A stretch of DNA of 64,000 nucleotides, taken from contig NC_045143.1 of NCBI RefSeq assembly GCF_008831285.2, positions 9,927,503 to 9,991,502 of the forward strand, given 5' to 3'. The position numbers were made by a program, and so were the translations under genes. This stretch comes from Nymphaea colorata (lineage: Eukaryota > Streptophyta > Magnoliopsida > Nymphaeales > Nymphaeaceae). Shown piece by piece: positions 12,025-26,300 of this stretch. Position 1 is the stretch's first letter. Each line of letters begins with the position of its first letter. The notes below the pieces were generated by a model. It saw only the letters and a program-made list of their open reading frames with translations. It ran no database searches and had not been told where the DNA came from.

Positions 12025-13204
12025 GGGTGCCTTGGTGTTTATCTTGAGCTGTTAGGAGCTAGCAGCTTGTTCTTTTTGTAATATTGATGCCTCGTGTACA
12101 TTTTTTTGGCCAATGGCAGGAAATCGAGCATCAGTTGAACATCTGCATCCTCAATGTTCCTGTCACTCAAAGTTGAGAGCTCAATGTTCCTGTCACTCTC
12201 AAAGTAGAGAGCTGGACTGACACTAAAAAAAACGTGGGAATTTTGGATGGAAAACACGATGCATGCTGAAACGTGTGGAGTGCAGTAAGTGATTACGTAA
12301 TCCGTACTGCACTGTCTTTTTGTCCACCTAATCGGTGTTGTTGGGTGGCGGCACCTTGTTCCTTTTGTAATGTCAGATGTCTCGCATCTCTCTTTGGAGA
12401 CATTTGGAACAATACAGATGTCTTGCATCCATTTTCTTGCTCTGTAAATATTTATATTCTGTCAATAACTAATAAGGGCGAAGATGCCATCTCCCAGCAT
12501 TGAGCATCCTCTTATCGGAATCAAGCCTGGCTCAAGGTAGGCAATTTATGCCGTACACAAGGGGGGATTGGTCCTGGTTGGTGGCATCGATGACGAATGC
12601 CCGTGGCCTGGACAGCCCGTTCTTCCACCATAAGTTAGTCAGCAGATTATAGATGTGAATATGCCAAGGAGATGAATTGACTCTTGCAAGTCACAACTAC
12701 AGCCCCCTCTATCATGCGACTAAGGTGGCAACGTGTTCAATGTAGTACAATGGGATAACTCATTAATTCAAGAAACACTAAACTGAGAAGGTTCATTACG
12801 AGCTGTCTGCCAGAAGTGCTCATCAAGTGTATAGCATTCTTTCATTTGTACAGAAGACAACAGATGATGTTACCTCATGACCCAAGACACGGCAACATGA
12901 ACATGCGGAACAGCCATCATCAGAAAATCATTCATGAGCAGTAACCAAAATGCACAACTTTCAGGACGCTAGAACATCCAGTCAAACACTACAAAAATCT
13001 ACAAAGCAGGAACATGAAAGTCAACCATGTCTCCAACAAACAGGTTACCAAGACTCATCATCATCACCTTGACAGAAACTAAACCATCATATAGCAAGAT
13101 TGAGCAGAAAGGATCCAGTCCAGGCAAGACAAGGCCTTGTTTTCTCTAATACTGCCTACCGCTTATGTTTTGAGACGGGGCCGGCACAGGGACCGGCTAC
13201 AAGC
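12025..13204. other. Spacer between kelch relic and GIF gene
   Basis: No gene is supported. The segment contains a small imperfect tandem repeat (12148-12210: 'ctcaatgttcctgtcactc' twice) and two similar stretches around 12065 and 12352 ('cttgttcYttttgtaat'), which indicate repetitive origin. The part nearest 13204 should hold the 3' untranslated region of the minus-strand GIF gene. Confidence 0.45.
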
Positions 13205-16200
13205 TCAATTACCATCCCCTTCAGGTCCTTTGAGATACAAAGGTTCCGTCCCATCTCCAGCCTGTGCCCCAGCAGTCCCCCCTCGCACATCAGCAGACCC
13301 TGAAGCTGAAACATCTCTTCCTGTCACGTCCTGCTTGCCAGCTCCACGTTGCTCCATAGTAGTAGCTCTACCAGCAGACTGAATACCCTCTCCAGATCCA
13401 GCTGAGCTGCGGCCAAAATCAGGGAAACTACCGCTTGGGATTTGTCCACTGGGTCCCAAATTCGCTTCACCATGCAACATGTGAAGACCATTGTTCCCAC
13501 TAGGGCTCACACCAAGCTGGCTGTGTAATGCTTGCTGCTGCTGCAATGCAGAAAGAGACTGCTGAGCATACATCATAGGTGACCGTGCACCCATCAACGA
13601 CTGAGGGGTTAACGCTTGAGCTTGCTGGTGTTGCAGATAATGGGCCCCAGGCTGCATCACAGCGTTGGCAGGAAACTGCAGAGTAGGATAAACAAAAGGC
13701 TTTTGTTGCATTAATTCCCTTGGGCAAATTAAACAATTAATGCCTGAGAGGACACTGTACCTGTGCATGCATGGCAGGAGGCTGCGGCTGAGCATCAGCA
13801 ATGGCAGCCAAGTACATCAGATTCTGCTGAAGCCTTGCCTGAAAGCTGGAATCAAGGTCCAAAGGATCAGTAGAAGGAAGTTTAGTTACATGTTTTTGAA
13901 GAACTATCAGAAAATACTATGCAAATTATGGAGATAATCATAGCTCTGCATCAGCTTGATCTAATTATATAACGAACTTTCCAAACAAAAGAGTAGCTTC
14001 AAGTTAAAACACACAAAAATCGAATTTTGCAGATTATTAACATTTAACTTCATACATCGAGACATGTCTAATTTGTAGCTATTGCAACTTCACTATAACA
14101 ACAATTTCATGAATAATAAAATGATAAATGAGATTTCAGAAACATAACAGACCTCAATATTACCCTTAATGTTCAAACTTATTTCTTATCAGATACAAAA
14201 AGGAAACATAATTTCTGGAGATCAGCGGACAGCAATCCTAAGTCGACTTAGGCAAATTCAGAATGCTTCCTTCGTACCATAGTTTCAATAGGCAACTTCC
14301 ACTTAGGAAAATCCATCTATACTTCCACCCCGTTACTACACCCAATATTGTAAATATCCGTATCAGCACTATTATAGTCTGTGGACTCTGCTCACCAATA
14401 AGCCTCCTTTTAGCCTATATCATTTCAGCGAGGGGCCAATAATATGTGTACCTGCCAATATGCTCCGACATGTGGCGTCAAAATTAGCAAAATCTTGCAA
14501 CTGGCACTACATGGTAACTTAAACCCAGAGGCAGAAAGCAGAATCAATCAGGAACAGCAAACTCAAATGATGGCCATCACCATGCCCACAACCACCCACC
14601 TCAATTTTTCAGAAATCCCATTTTCATGACATGAGAATCTTAATTCAGTTATGAAAGAGAGGTGATTTGTATGAGTAGGAACTCCAATCTTATGTTTAGA
14701 GATCACTATTTTCTGAGGAATTTTAACTGCTATACAACTTCATGCATTTCTTCCTAAAACATCCCTTCTCTGCTGTTTCCTACTCGCTCTCCATTACATG
14801 AATACTGTAAATTTAAAATGGCTGTTCATGTCATTACTTTCTCATTCCAGTTCAACCATGCTTAAACACCTAAAGTGTGTGTCGGCAAAAGATGACACCT
14901 TTGTGCAAAGGGAATGAAAATCCCTACCACAGCTATTGGCACCAGCAGTTGTCGCTTTAAAAAAAAAACAATTTAACCAAAAAGAAAACCGAACTTTTAT
15001 GAACCTCCTCAACATACTTTTCTGACTGGAACCACCGTATTTCTAGTATGCTTCACTAACTTGCTAGTTGCCATGTAATTTACCTCCCCAAAAAACAGTT
15101 CTTTGTATTTTTAACCTGTGTGATGCTTTTATCAGACACACAATGACCTCAGAGGTACAATGGTCCAACTACGTTTGTCCTCAAAGTTTCTATATATCTA
15201 CTGAAATTGTGCAATTCTTTTTTTTAGTTTACCCAAGAAGCTACTTCCATGCAACCATGTACAATATCGTTCTTCCCCTTCAAGAGGGCAAGCCAAGAAA
15301 CCCTGTTCTGCCAGTCCTTTCTTAATCTTAAGAAAAACATGTAACTGAACTGAAACATCTAGTTTTGCTTCCTTCAGAATAGATATCCCTATGCATCATA
15401 AGGAATTTGTCATGGCTCCTCTCCTCTACCAAATGAGGTATTCACAAATCAAGATTATGATTGATTAAGCACAACAATTGTAATTAAAATATGCTACAGA
15501 ATAAAATGACTTTTGCAGTTAACCTTAATGAACCGCTCCCCATCAACTAGCATGCATTCTCCGAAGAACAAAGCTAGCATGATTCTAGTTTATTCTCAAC
15601 TCCTAAAGCCCCATTCCACCTGCCTCTCTCCCTCACTTTGTTCATTTCTTGACAAAAATGGCACCATTAGCTCGGAACTATATGGTCTCCAAATTTCCTG
15701 TCAAGGATTAGTGCATATCAAGGCAAGAGAGGTCTATTTGAGATTCACTTAGGAAGAATGACATATTTAAAATGTAAGAAATACTTAAGTCATAGCTTAC
15801 AATCATAAATTTTAGGAAACAAAGAAAATGGGCTATGCTGCTTCACCAAACTAGAGTAGCATATTCATATAATGAGCACAAAGATGTTTATACACCATAG
15901 TCCAACCAGACAAGAATAGAAGTGAAACGTATATTACGACCCCTTGACATGCTTTTGCAACCATATGAGCTCACTGAAATTAATGCATACACAGATATCC
16001 CATTACTAAGATTACCAAATAAGAAGGAAACATATTGACATTCACTGCAATAAAGTATGTGCTCTCAGCTACTTACTGTGCACATTCACTCAGCTTGCCC
16101 AAATTCTGGTTATCAAGGATTGCCAGAATCAGTTGTTTGTTTTCATCCAAGTACTGCATTTGAAAAGTCAAACATGAGTCGTGGGAAAAATATAATAGCA

Positions 16201-18171
16201 AAATGCAACAATAGACTTGCATTTTCAAGGTCCAGCAAGAATATAGGGATACAGTCAGATGAAAATAAGCAGTACATGAAACATCCAAAAGTACTATAAC
16301 AGAAATAGGAAAATGAAACAATATAATTTTCACTAAACTGCTGAGGAAGACCACAACCGCAAGCAGAAATTTCTAACAGTATGAAGCCTCCTTGGATTCT
16401 TCAGAAAAGGAAATGTAAGGGGAGTATGAAGCCAGCAGACTTTGCGATGCAAAGGAGCTACCACAGCCAGCACACCTGTCCTAATTTGGCACCTCTCAAG
16501 CAAAATCACATATAAAGAGAGGCCAACTGAAATGCAAAGCATTTCGTTTACTACTTCAATGAGCACCAAGTTACAGGAGACCTCATTTCGCCAAAAAATT
16601 TTCAGCTCGTATTTCATGAAATGAATTAAATTGGTTATCTTCAGCTGTTACATGGTTACTGAAGCATTTAAAATTGCATGCAGTGGTGAAGAAATAAAAT
16701 ACAACCAGTGACCCAAGAAGCACAACAAGTTTTCAACTTCATAAACTTCTCCTTTCTCTTTCCAGTCGAAATTTATCTGACCATAATAGCAGACACGCCT
16801 GGCAAGGTGGACTGTACCTTGTTGGATCAGTTATCACTCTATTAGACGAACAACATACATCAACTTGTCGCAGAGAATATTCAATCTAGTATTTTACAGA
16901 AATACATTGTTAGAAAGCTGAAGCATGTGAAAGAACAAGACTTGAATGCAGAAGAGGAAGGACCATGGTTGTAGAACACAACATAAATTGACATTTATAA
17001 CCTGGAGTATGGCTTTTATGGTTTTACCGTTTTGAATTTATGGATGTCAATCAAATTCAGAAATCTTGAATGTGTAGCATACAAGGTAGATAACATTTAC
17101 ATAAACTTAAAGGTTAAAACAAGTATGATAAAGATGGAAAAAACATCAATTCATGGTTTTTTATGATCTTCCACTCTTTTGACCTATTCTCTACTGATCC
17201 AAGTGGATGGCAGCAAGCTCAGCATGTAGCTACTAATCATGTTCCTTCTTTCTTTGGTAAAACTAAAACTTGTGTACCACACTACACTTGGCTCTACACA
17301 TTGACAGAGCTAACCCCTGTCCAGTGTCTGCTAGAGCTAAGGGGAGGGGGGCAGAAAAGTCAAATGCACTCCAACTAGTCTGCAAGTGCAAACTATATCT
17401 GTTGAAGCCTCCAATGGTCATACTTTCATTTCTGAGCTGCCTTCAAGACTACCTATGGTGAAGTACCATAACAAACTCCAAAACTCCAATGTTTATACGA
17501 TAGTTTCAAAAATAGCACGATATCGGTGAAAACGCTTGCAAAAAGTGATCTATTCTACCTCCAAGCTGCCAAGTTGATTCTCATAGATGGACTGATAAGC
17601 TTTTCTGATGAATGAAATTCAGAAAGGGCCACCTTTCTAACTTCCTTACAGCTTTGCATTTTACGAAAAGGACAAACTATAAAAATTCATCAATGACCAT
17701 GCCTTTTCAGATCAGTCACCCTGAACTCCCAGTAACTAAAATACAACAATTCCATCTCCTGCAGCTCACATCTGTTACTCCCACCTGAGTACCTTCAATC
17801 AATAAATGTAATAAAACTTTGCCATCAAACTAAGCATCAAAGTTGCATAAAGAAACTTTAACGTTAATTCGTCCTTTAACCAAAAAATCAGCTTAGATAA
17901 TTTAATGATTTTTGCCCAAAGTGGATGCACAAAAAACCAGAATAAAATATGGATTAAGGACGGTAAAGAAAAGCGGAAGAGATGTAACCAATTTTTTGAT
18001 TATGGTCACTAGGAAAAGATAGCTGCCTAGTATAAACTTCTTGAGAAGTTTCAAGTTACTAAGTACAGAAAAAAGTCACATGGGTACGGGTATGGTTCAG
18101 GTACGGGTACGGAGATACATATACGAACACGGCAACTTTATAAAATGTGGGTACAGGGGTACAGGAGGATG

Positions 18172-18202
<31 letters not shown>

Positions 18203-19987
18203 TGTACATATAAAACAATACAAAAACAATCAAAATGAAAGAAACATTTAAATTAAAAAGTGTTTTAAATAGAAACATTACATGTTAATGAACAATAACT
18301 CTAAAAACAGACAGAAAATTGAGTTGGAAAAAATTAAATCACATAAAATTAAGCAATTTGCATCGGTTTTAGTCTACAAATTACCCAAATGTGTCCAGAC
18401 TCCAAGTACCCACTTTGGGTACGGGTATGGCGACATGGGCACATGGACCTTACTGAAGTACCCATGTGACTTAAGAAAACTAATAGATAAATTTTGAGAC
18501 ATCAAAAGTCTTCTACATGCTTCTATACACTCAATAAATATGTTAATCAAATACATGCAAAAAAGACATAAATTGCAACAAACAGTTCAGCAACTTCAAC
18601 TGCTGATGTCAATCACGTATGTAGTTCACAAACCATCAAAATTTAAACTGAAATACCTATAATGAAGTAATGAACTAACAAAAACTCATCCTGTTAGTGT
18701 CCAAAAGCTTGACAACGAGTACAAAGAATGCCAAATCTCATTAATGACAATGGAATGTTTCTGCTGAGAGAAATCATCCCGATAAGCAGAAACAGTCCAT
18801 TCGAGGGTGAAGAATAAGACTTAAAGTTCAACCTTCAAACAACCCTGCAAGATAACTCTATATCATAATTTCAAAGGATAATGCAAACCCAATATCATCA
18901 AGTGACAAAAGAACATACAAAGATTATAATCTATGTGGTCATGAGACCTAGTTGGCCTAGTCCATGTCTAAAAAATTTTAAAGAAAAAAAATCAAACTAA
19001 AAATTATGACACCAACTAAAAAAGTTAAAAAACATTAGCAAGAAGCCAGATAATTTATGTGCAGTACGGGGTCCATAATTTATGTGGACTAACGATGAAG
19101 GCGATAACACACACAGCCAAAAAGGTCACGATTAGAGGTCTGCTAAACGTATTTAAATGCCGGAGACACATGAAAAGTGAAAGGACAGCCATCAATGTAC
19201 ACAAGGAAAACCCAAAAGTAACAGAGACCACGCAGACGGTAAAATTGAAACAAGCTACATGCAGTAAATTCTACTGTGTCATCAGGGAAGAAAGATTTGT
19301 GAAGTAGCATTAATAGGGATATTTCTGGAGTGAAATAAGCAACCATCAAAACCGTACGACAGATTTCTCAATGGATTATCAATACATGGTTGGTTTGTCC
19401 AACACAGAGATGAGAAAAAGAACAGAGAAAATGAGAAATTCTTCAAACACCCACAACAATCCGTAACACATCGCCAATGAAATGGAGTCCATAAGAGAAA
19501 AAAGGGAACAAGGCGTCTAGATTCAGCTAAACCGAGCCATAAACCCTTGGAAGAGATTTCATCTACTCCAAACCGAATCTTTAACACGAACCTAAAGAAA
19601 AACCCTCAGGGTCCCTTTTCCTACCATTAAAGACTCTAAAAACATCACCGTAAAAGAAACCCCTTTTTTTAGCAAGCACAAAAAAGCCTCAAACAACTCT
19701 TAACTGAAAGACCTCATATTTCAAAATGGTGACCGCAAAACCTTTAGCGTGTGAAGCAAGGAAAGGAAAGAAGAAAGAAAACCCTCATCGGAAAACCCTA
19801 AGCCCTCACACCTTATCCGCTGTCAAAACCAACATTTCCAAGAAAAAGGAATGTTATTTTATTGGGGAAGGAATACAAAAAAAGAGGGAGGTAGAGAGGG
19901 GTCGACCTTTTGAATGACATCAGTGGTGATATTGTTTGGCGAGTACCCGCCCATCATGGGCTGCATCTGCATGAGATGTTGCTGCAT
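13205..19987 (-). CDS. GIF1: GRF-interacting factor 1 / ANGUSTIFOLIA3-like coactivator
   Basis: Plant SSXT/SNH-domain transcriptional coactivator. The family binds growth-regulating factors (GRFs) and recruits SWI/SNF chromatin remodelling in dividing leaf and floral cells. Minus-strand exons: 19907-19987, 16077-16153, 13761-13845 and 13205-13675. All introns are GT-AG, phase is conserved, and the product is 237 codons, close to family length. The start MQQHLMQMQPMMGGYSP matches the characteristic GIF1 N-terminus. The SNH domain covers about residues 19-78 (NNITTDVIQKYLDENKQ; AILDNQNLGKLSECA; ARLQQNLMYLAAIADAQ). The remainder is the Gln-rich and Gly/Ser-rich (QG) region (HYLQHQQAQ, PMMYAQQSLSALQQQQ, LHMLHGEANLG), ending TEPLYLKGPEGDGN, which agrees with the family's C-terminus. 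In place of the usual Gln/Glu-Asn/Tyr after ECA the exon 2/3 junction gives His-Phe. Intron 1 is 3.75 kb and holds a MITE. Intron 3 is only 85 bases. Confidence 0.93.
18073..18473. mobile_element. MITE in GIF intron 1 with perfect 15-bp inverted ends
   Basis: The left end AAGTCACATGGGTAC (18073-18087) is the exact reverse complement of the right end at 18458-18472. The element has no coding capacity. It carries several gggtacggg(t/a)(a/t) words near both ends and a (TA)n tract at 18171-18199. A possible 6-bp target duplication, agaaaa, lies at 18067-18072 and 18474-18479. It sits in the first intron of the GIF gene. A related left half is found at about 52639-52735. Confidence 0.7.
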
Positions 19988-20350
19988 TTTTTTCTCCACC
20001 TCTTTCTCTCTCTCTTCTCTCTCTTTCTCTCTTTCTTTTCACACTACGAGAAGACCGCCTTTTCTACAATCTACACATCCATGGCCTTGTCATGCTCTGG
20101 CACATATGTATCTTTCCAAGCTCCGACCACACTTCGTCTGCTCTCTCCCTCTCTCTCTCTTCAACTTTCTCTGTCTACAAACCTAGTCACGTGTAGTCTA
20201 CAGTAAAACGTTCAAAATGCCAAAACGCAACAACCCAACAAACCTAAGACCTAAATCTCCGTCACATGTCCGTTGGCACCCCTGTTCCCCCACACCTCTC
20301 TCCCTCTCTCTCTCCCCCCGTTTTATTCCAACTCTCCTTTAATTTTCCCT
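19988..20350 (-). promoter_or_regulatory. CT/GA-rich leader and promoter of the GIF gene
   Basis: Directly upstream of the GIF start codon the DNA carries several CT-dinucleotide blocks (about 20000-20040, 20140-20165 and 20297-20320 on the plus strand, so GA on the coding strand). GA/CT repeats in plant leaders can bind BPC/GAGA factors. No clear TATA box was found, so the transcription start is not placed. Confidence 0.4.
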
Positions 20351-23300
20351 CACCACTCATTGAATGTAACTATTTTCTAAGGAAGATAAGTAGGACCCAT
20401 TTCCAAGTACCTGCAGTAAATGGCTTTGGTGATGCTGGCCATTGATCTTTAAAGCGGACGGTCAGAAATGCTTCTCAGTGTCGGCAATGTCCTGTTCTTA
20501 GGTTGGTTCCTTTTCTTGGCATTTCTTTTGTTATTGTTCTTATTTGTTTATTTGGATATTTCATGTTGTTTCCCATGTTGGAAACATAATAGGTGCTGAT
20601 AAAGGAGACTATCCATTCATGATGGGTGGAGCGGAGGGGAGGATACACACGATTTGGCTAAAGGCGAAAGGCCTCTGCAACCCCTCATCTTGTTATATGA
20701 TACTTTTATTTTTAGTGTCTTGAGGTGTTGCCTTTGCTACACTTCAACTTGCTTACCAGTAGTTCACTTGTGCAACACCGAGAGTTGATGTTTGAGGGAT
20801 TTGAAATAAAGAAGTCATCACCTTATCTGTTGTACAAAGATTGTGGTGGTGGTCTTGCTTTACCGCTTGTTTGTCGGCATCGGTTTCTAGAAAAAAGAAG
20901 TGATTAAAGATGGATCACTGTAATGTACTGGGGTAATTTTTGTAAATTGCAATTTTTGCGATTAAACCATTAAATTGTTTTCCAAACACTTTAATCAAAT
21001 GGTGTGATGTACTTGCAAGAAACGTTGGAACTCATATTTTGTAAATCGTGAAGAAAACCATCATTTGTTTTTAGCCCTTTCACCTTAATATGGAAGTTGT
21101 TGAAGATTGGTCCTCTTCTTATTAAAGCCAATTAGGTATGTGCACATAGATGGTACTATGTAGTAAAAAGTTATTTCCAAAGTAGATGAAGGAGATTAGA
21201 AAGGCTAGAGCTTCTCAACATCCACCTATATTCATGGAGTACTCTAATTTGAAGGAAGATGGAGTCATTTTTTACAATATCAAGAAGAGAGCAGTCCCTC
21301 TTGAACAAAGAATGATCCCGCTATATATCAAGGGCATAACAATTGATTCCTGAATATTTGACAAATAAGAATTGTTCTTTCAAAAATTATCTCATTGTTC
21401 TAGCTTAATTAATAAGGTTTTACAATTAGCATTGCAATTCTTCCGCCAACAAGGGGACATTAATTACTCATTCAGGTGTTCATAGGCTTGGTATTAAGAA
21501 AGAACAATTGGGATATAGTTAATCACTTTTGTGTAATGAATTCAATAAAACGAGCTTTGACATCACGTATAATCTGACTAGTCCCAACAATGCCATTGGC
21601 TTTGATCAATTTCAATGCAAACACTCACATCAGCAACCAACTCCCAACTACCAGTCACAACCTTAGTGGTCATCCACATTTTCATTTTCATCTTAACATT
21701 AGAGAGGGCACAATGCTCATGAAAAAATCCAAACCTTTCGCCAAACATATCTACATGCAGAACTACTTACAAACATATATCCTCATGTAAAGTTGCAACA
21801 TTGGACATCCATAGAAGAGCAAGTTTATTCAACACTTTCAAAATCATATTTCCAAAAGCAAACTTTTTATTAGACCATTTTTTAAACATTAAAGGCATGT
21901 TATATTCTAATTAAACTTTTTTTTATCAAACTTATGAATAATTTTATTAAGGGCCTTTTTTATGTTACATTATGAAATTGATAAATTCTCAACATATTAT
22001 AGTTGTCTTTTGCAATGATGAAGTCACCAACCAGTACCCGTGTCATTACAACCTGGCACATATTGGCAAATGATTCTTAGAGGCCAACCAATACTCTGTG
22101 AACTTTTGGTTTAACATATGAGATCCATAAAAGTTTTGTTACCATCTTTCTTGTTCTCCTCCATATGGACACATATGCTTGGAAGATGAGGACATCTTAG
22201 CATCTGGGTCTTTTGAAAAAATTTCACTTTAAATTAACAAAAGCATGAATCATTTCAATAACATCACTCATATTGACATATTTTTGAACCAAAATATCTT
22301 TGAACAAGTCCTTTGTAGTGATATCATATGCTTCTGCAATAACCTATCAAATTGAAAAAATTATAAGTCAAAGACTAGTTCAAATGCTAACCTAATGAGC
22401 AACATTTGTGCCACTTTGATATATCATTCCTGAAATTGAATACTAACCCCAAAAATGCCCTTACAAATATAAGAATCTTTAGATATATTCATGCTCCTAG
22501 AACAAATCGTTCTTTATTTATTTTCCTCGAGAACGTGCAACTTACTTTGATGAACATGAAATAACTTTTTAGTTTAAAATACTCAACTTTGCATGACTTT
22601 TCTCCAAAGGATCTCATTCCAATCATATGATTCTCCCTTTGAACAAAAAGGTTCTTCCGTTATCCCTATAATAATCTAGAAAAAACTTTTATCAATTTCA
22701 TGGATGACTAAAGTGATAATGGGAAAACAACAAGCTCCAACATTGTCACATAGTTCTTGCATTGGATAAGAGATCAACCTACAAGCTACTTATCTACTTC
22801 CAAATAAGAGTCTCAAAGTAATTGACAAGAAAAAGATTGGGGAAAGAAAATGACTCATAATAATGGGAAAGAATTCTACTTAGAATATGAAGACATTACC
22901 ATCTTATTCCAGTTCAACTCCAATAATTTGAACAGGTACAAAACTTAAGCAAGCTACAAGCAAGACAAAAAAAATACTTTAAGTTGTGCATATATTAATG
23001 TTTTGTTTGAGTATATAATATGACTCCATTTACATAACCAACTTCCACAACACTTTTTTATTACTTCAATAAAACCAACAATCAATAGTCATTTATCTTT
23101 ATACTATCAATTGAATATGTACATTGAATATTTTCATGTATATCAAAAGTAAATATGGCTGTGGATGGAATATTTTCATGTCTATGGGAACTAGATATGG
23201 CTTTAAGAAATCACTTCTTATGGTTATTTTTGTCATTTAAAAATAATTATCAGCTATTCTTATTCACCAAAACAAAATGACAAGCCAAGTTGAATACATC

Positions 23301-26300
23301 TATTCTTTGCAGTCATTGACTTTAAATTGCATTGTATTTTTGAAGAAAAGACTACTTACATGATTTTAGGCTTGAAACAAGTTTAAATTTATGCATGTAT
23401 GCATTAACTTCTTAATTGTAGTTACACTTGATAAGCTAACATAAAGTCTTTTGAATAAATTGAATCTTGTAGAATCCCCAAGCTTGAGATATGGATCTAC
23501 CAAGAAGTAATTTTAATCTTCTTACACTCACACATAAGCTAAACAAACATTATTGCAAAGAGCAATAAACATCTTTAAAAAGTAGAAACTCACTTTAAAT
23601 GATGGCAGATATTTTTGGTAACCATTAGAACCAAGGCAAGTTTTTCAATCTAATTTTATAACTACTCATAATATCTCTTCATGAAAAATATGAGCAAATA
23701 GGAAATTATTTTCTTCATCAACCAGCATCTTAAGAACCAATCCATTGAAACTATTAAAAAATTGCATATCCATGATAAAATTGTAAAATGCATACAAAAT
23801 GGATGTAGGGTTAATAATATAATCATTATTTAGAATATTTGATATATAACTTTTGCAAGAAACATACTTGTTATAAGGAAGACATAGTTGCCTATGACAT
23901 CTGCATGTTTTTTTACCTCCATAAGTATGGCTTAAAAGCATTGCCAATTTAATTTATTATCATTGCTCTTGCTTAATTACATTCAATCTTCTTTTTCAGC
24001 CTAACCTACTACAATTATATTTTGTGTTTGATAAATTTAACCAAGATTGTTCCCATTGATTTTAAAAATGAGATCTTTAATTTGTAAATAATTCTCAACA
24101 TTGAGCATCCTTTTATTAGTTTATCCAAAAAATCTGAGATGGTTCTCCTGCCTTCTAAAATCTTATACTAGAAACCATTAAATTGTAATATGGAGTTTCT
24201 AACTTTTATCCATGCATTAGAAAAAAGAAGCAACAATAGTGCATTCTAATATATCAAGTCTCATAGACATTTTATCCACTTCAATCAATCTATATGTGCA
24301 AGATTACTAAAAGCAATATATGGTGATCAACAAGGAGATTTGCTTGTCTTACCTTGAGGACTATGTATCGAATTAAAGCCTTTAATTGTTAAGATGGTTC
24401 ATGCCTTTCTATTAGCACCCTATGAAGTTGTAGAGGCAATTGATGTTTAATTTTAAGATGTTAAAAAAAAAGATGAAACAACCATAGAGAAAACCTTTGC
24501 TAATCATCTTAGTTCTGTGTTTATTTTGGAAAAACTAACATTTTACCTAATAAAAAAATATAACAGGCCTCTTATCATGAAGAAGGTGTTGAAAGATCCT
24601 CTAGGTTGCCCTCTTGCATCACAATTGAGTACTTAAATTATAGATTAATATTTTCCTTCATAGATTTCCTAAGATCACCAAATGAATATCACACAATTGT
24701 ATTTTCATCTCCACCATTAGGACCATCAAAATCCATAATTTTTTCGAGTTTCAAAAGCCACTTTATATCTTTAAGATATTGAATTTGTGGAATAATGTAA
24801 TTTATTTTCTCAAAATCTTGATTTTTTCTTTTTAGTCTAATAAGAAAATGGACTTTCTCGAACAATGAAAAATGCAATCCCAGCATCCTAGCTACCTATA
24901 AGAATCTTAAAGAGTTAAATATTTTATGAGAAACTCCATTTGATTTCTCAAACACTCTCAATCATTTATGGCAGACCATTGTAGAAAAAAAAAAAAAAAG
25001 ATAATTCTACATATTTTGGTTCTTTGACAAATAATTGACCATCCTTTCCAAAGTGATTGTCAATAGGTTTATATCTTCCTCCACAATAGGCTTTAATTTT
25101 TCTTCTTGCATAACAACAATTTGCCCAATATCATTGTCAAGCTCCACACAACCTTGCAATCTCATTCTCTAGTCAACCTCATTGTCTGGTCCTGAAGGAT
25201 ATCCATTAGTCTCTAGTGTAAAATCTCCTTAAACTCAAACACTAGAACCCACGCCGATACAAATTACCCTGCTCACCCAAAAGGTCCTCATAATCCTCTC
25301 CACCTAACCCCAACACCCCACAGCTACCAAAAGAAAAAGGAGAGAAAATTGGAGAAAAATGAGGCTACACTTTTTCCTTGACATATTGATCTTGTTTACT
25401 CAAGATATACATAATTACCATTCACTGTAGTTCCCTTCATATGTTGTTTGACTAGAAGAACTTTTTTTTTCAAGTAATTGTTTCAAGCAAAGGTCATGTT
25501 CACCTTACGGTCTCTTCAGTTATGGCTTTTAAATCCCCCAAAGGAGTCAGGTCTAAATGGGTCTGACTATTTTTTTTTTTTAGATATTGCGCACCTTGAT
25601 AAATAGCCAATATATTCAAAGAAACTTTGTTGATCATCAAATGCCCAACAATGTAGAACATGTATTTTTTTTCACCAAAGATTCTCCTTTTTAGGCCTCA
25701 CCCTTTTGAAAAAGGATATGCATACTGCTAGATATTCAAAGTCTAATACATAACTTGTATATGATTAAAGAATTGTGTAAATGAGATCTCATAACTACAT
25801 GATTTTGTACTTTATTCTACCATTGAATTTTGAAAGATGACACTATAAAACCTTATTATATGTCAATGCCTAAATGTTGATGCTTAGATTTTTGAACTAC
25901 CTAGGCCAAAAGACTAAGCTAATTGAATTTTGATAGGTACTTGTAAATTTAATTGATGCAATTGATACAATAGAAATAGTGCAAACTGTCCTCCTTTTGA
26001 GCAAATAAAAAGGTTGGTAGAATATTTATGATTGTTTCAACTTTATTGAATATTTAAGATCAATGGTGGAGCCAGAAAATTCTGATTCAAAGGTATTCAC
26101 TATAAAATTTTAAACTTTTACCAACATATAAATGACATGAATTACCTTGAAGTATATGAAAATAAATTTTTTTTGTGGGTTTATACATCCATTCAAGTTT
26201 TTAAGTGTTTGCAGGTAAAATGCAGGTACCACAATTTAGTCTACCACAATTAGATCTCCCACCATAAAAAAGAAGAAGTTTTTACAACTTTAACCATTGG

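Noticed and set aside
19910-20206. Plus-strand frames with hydrophobic CT-repeat translations
   Set aside because: They are antisense to GIF exon 1 and its CT-rich leader, so they are artefacts of simple sequence.
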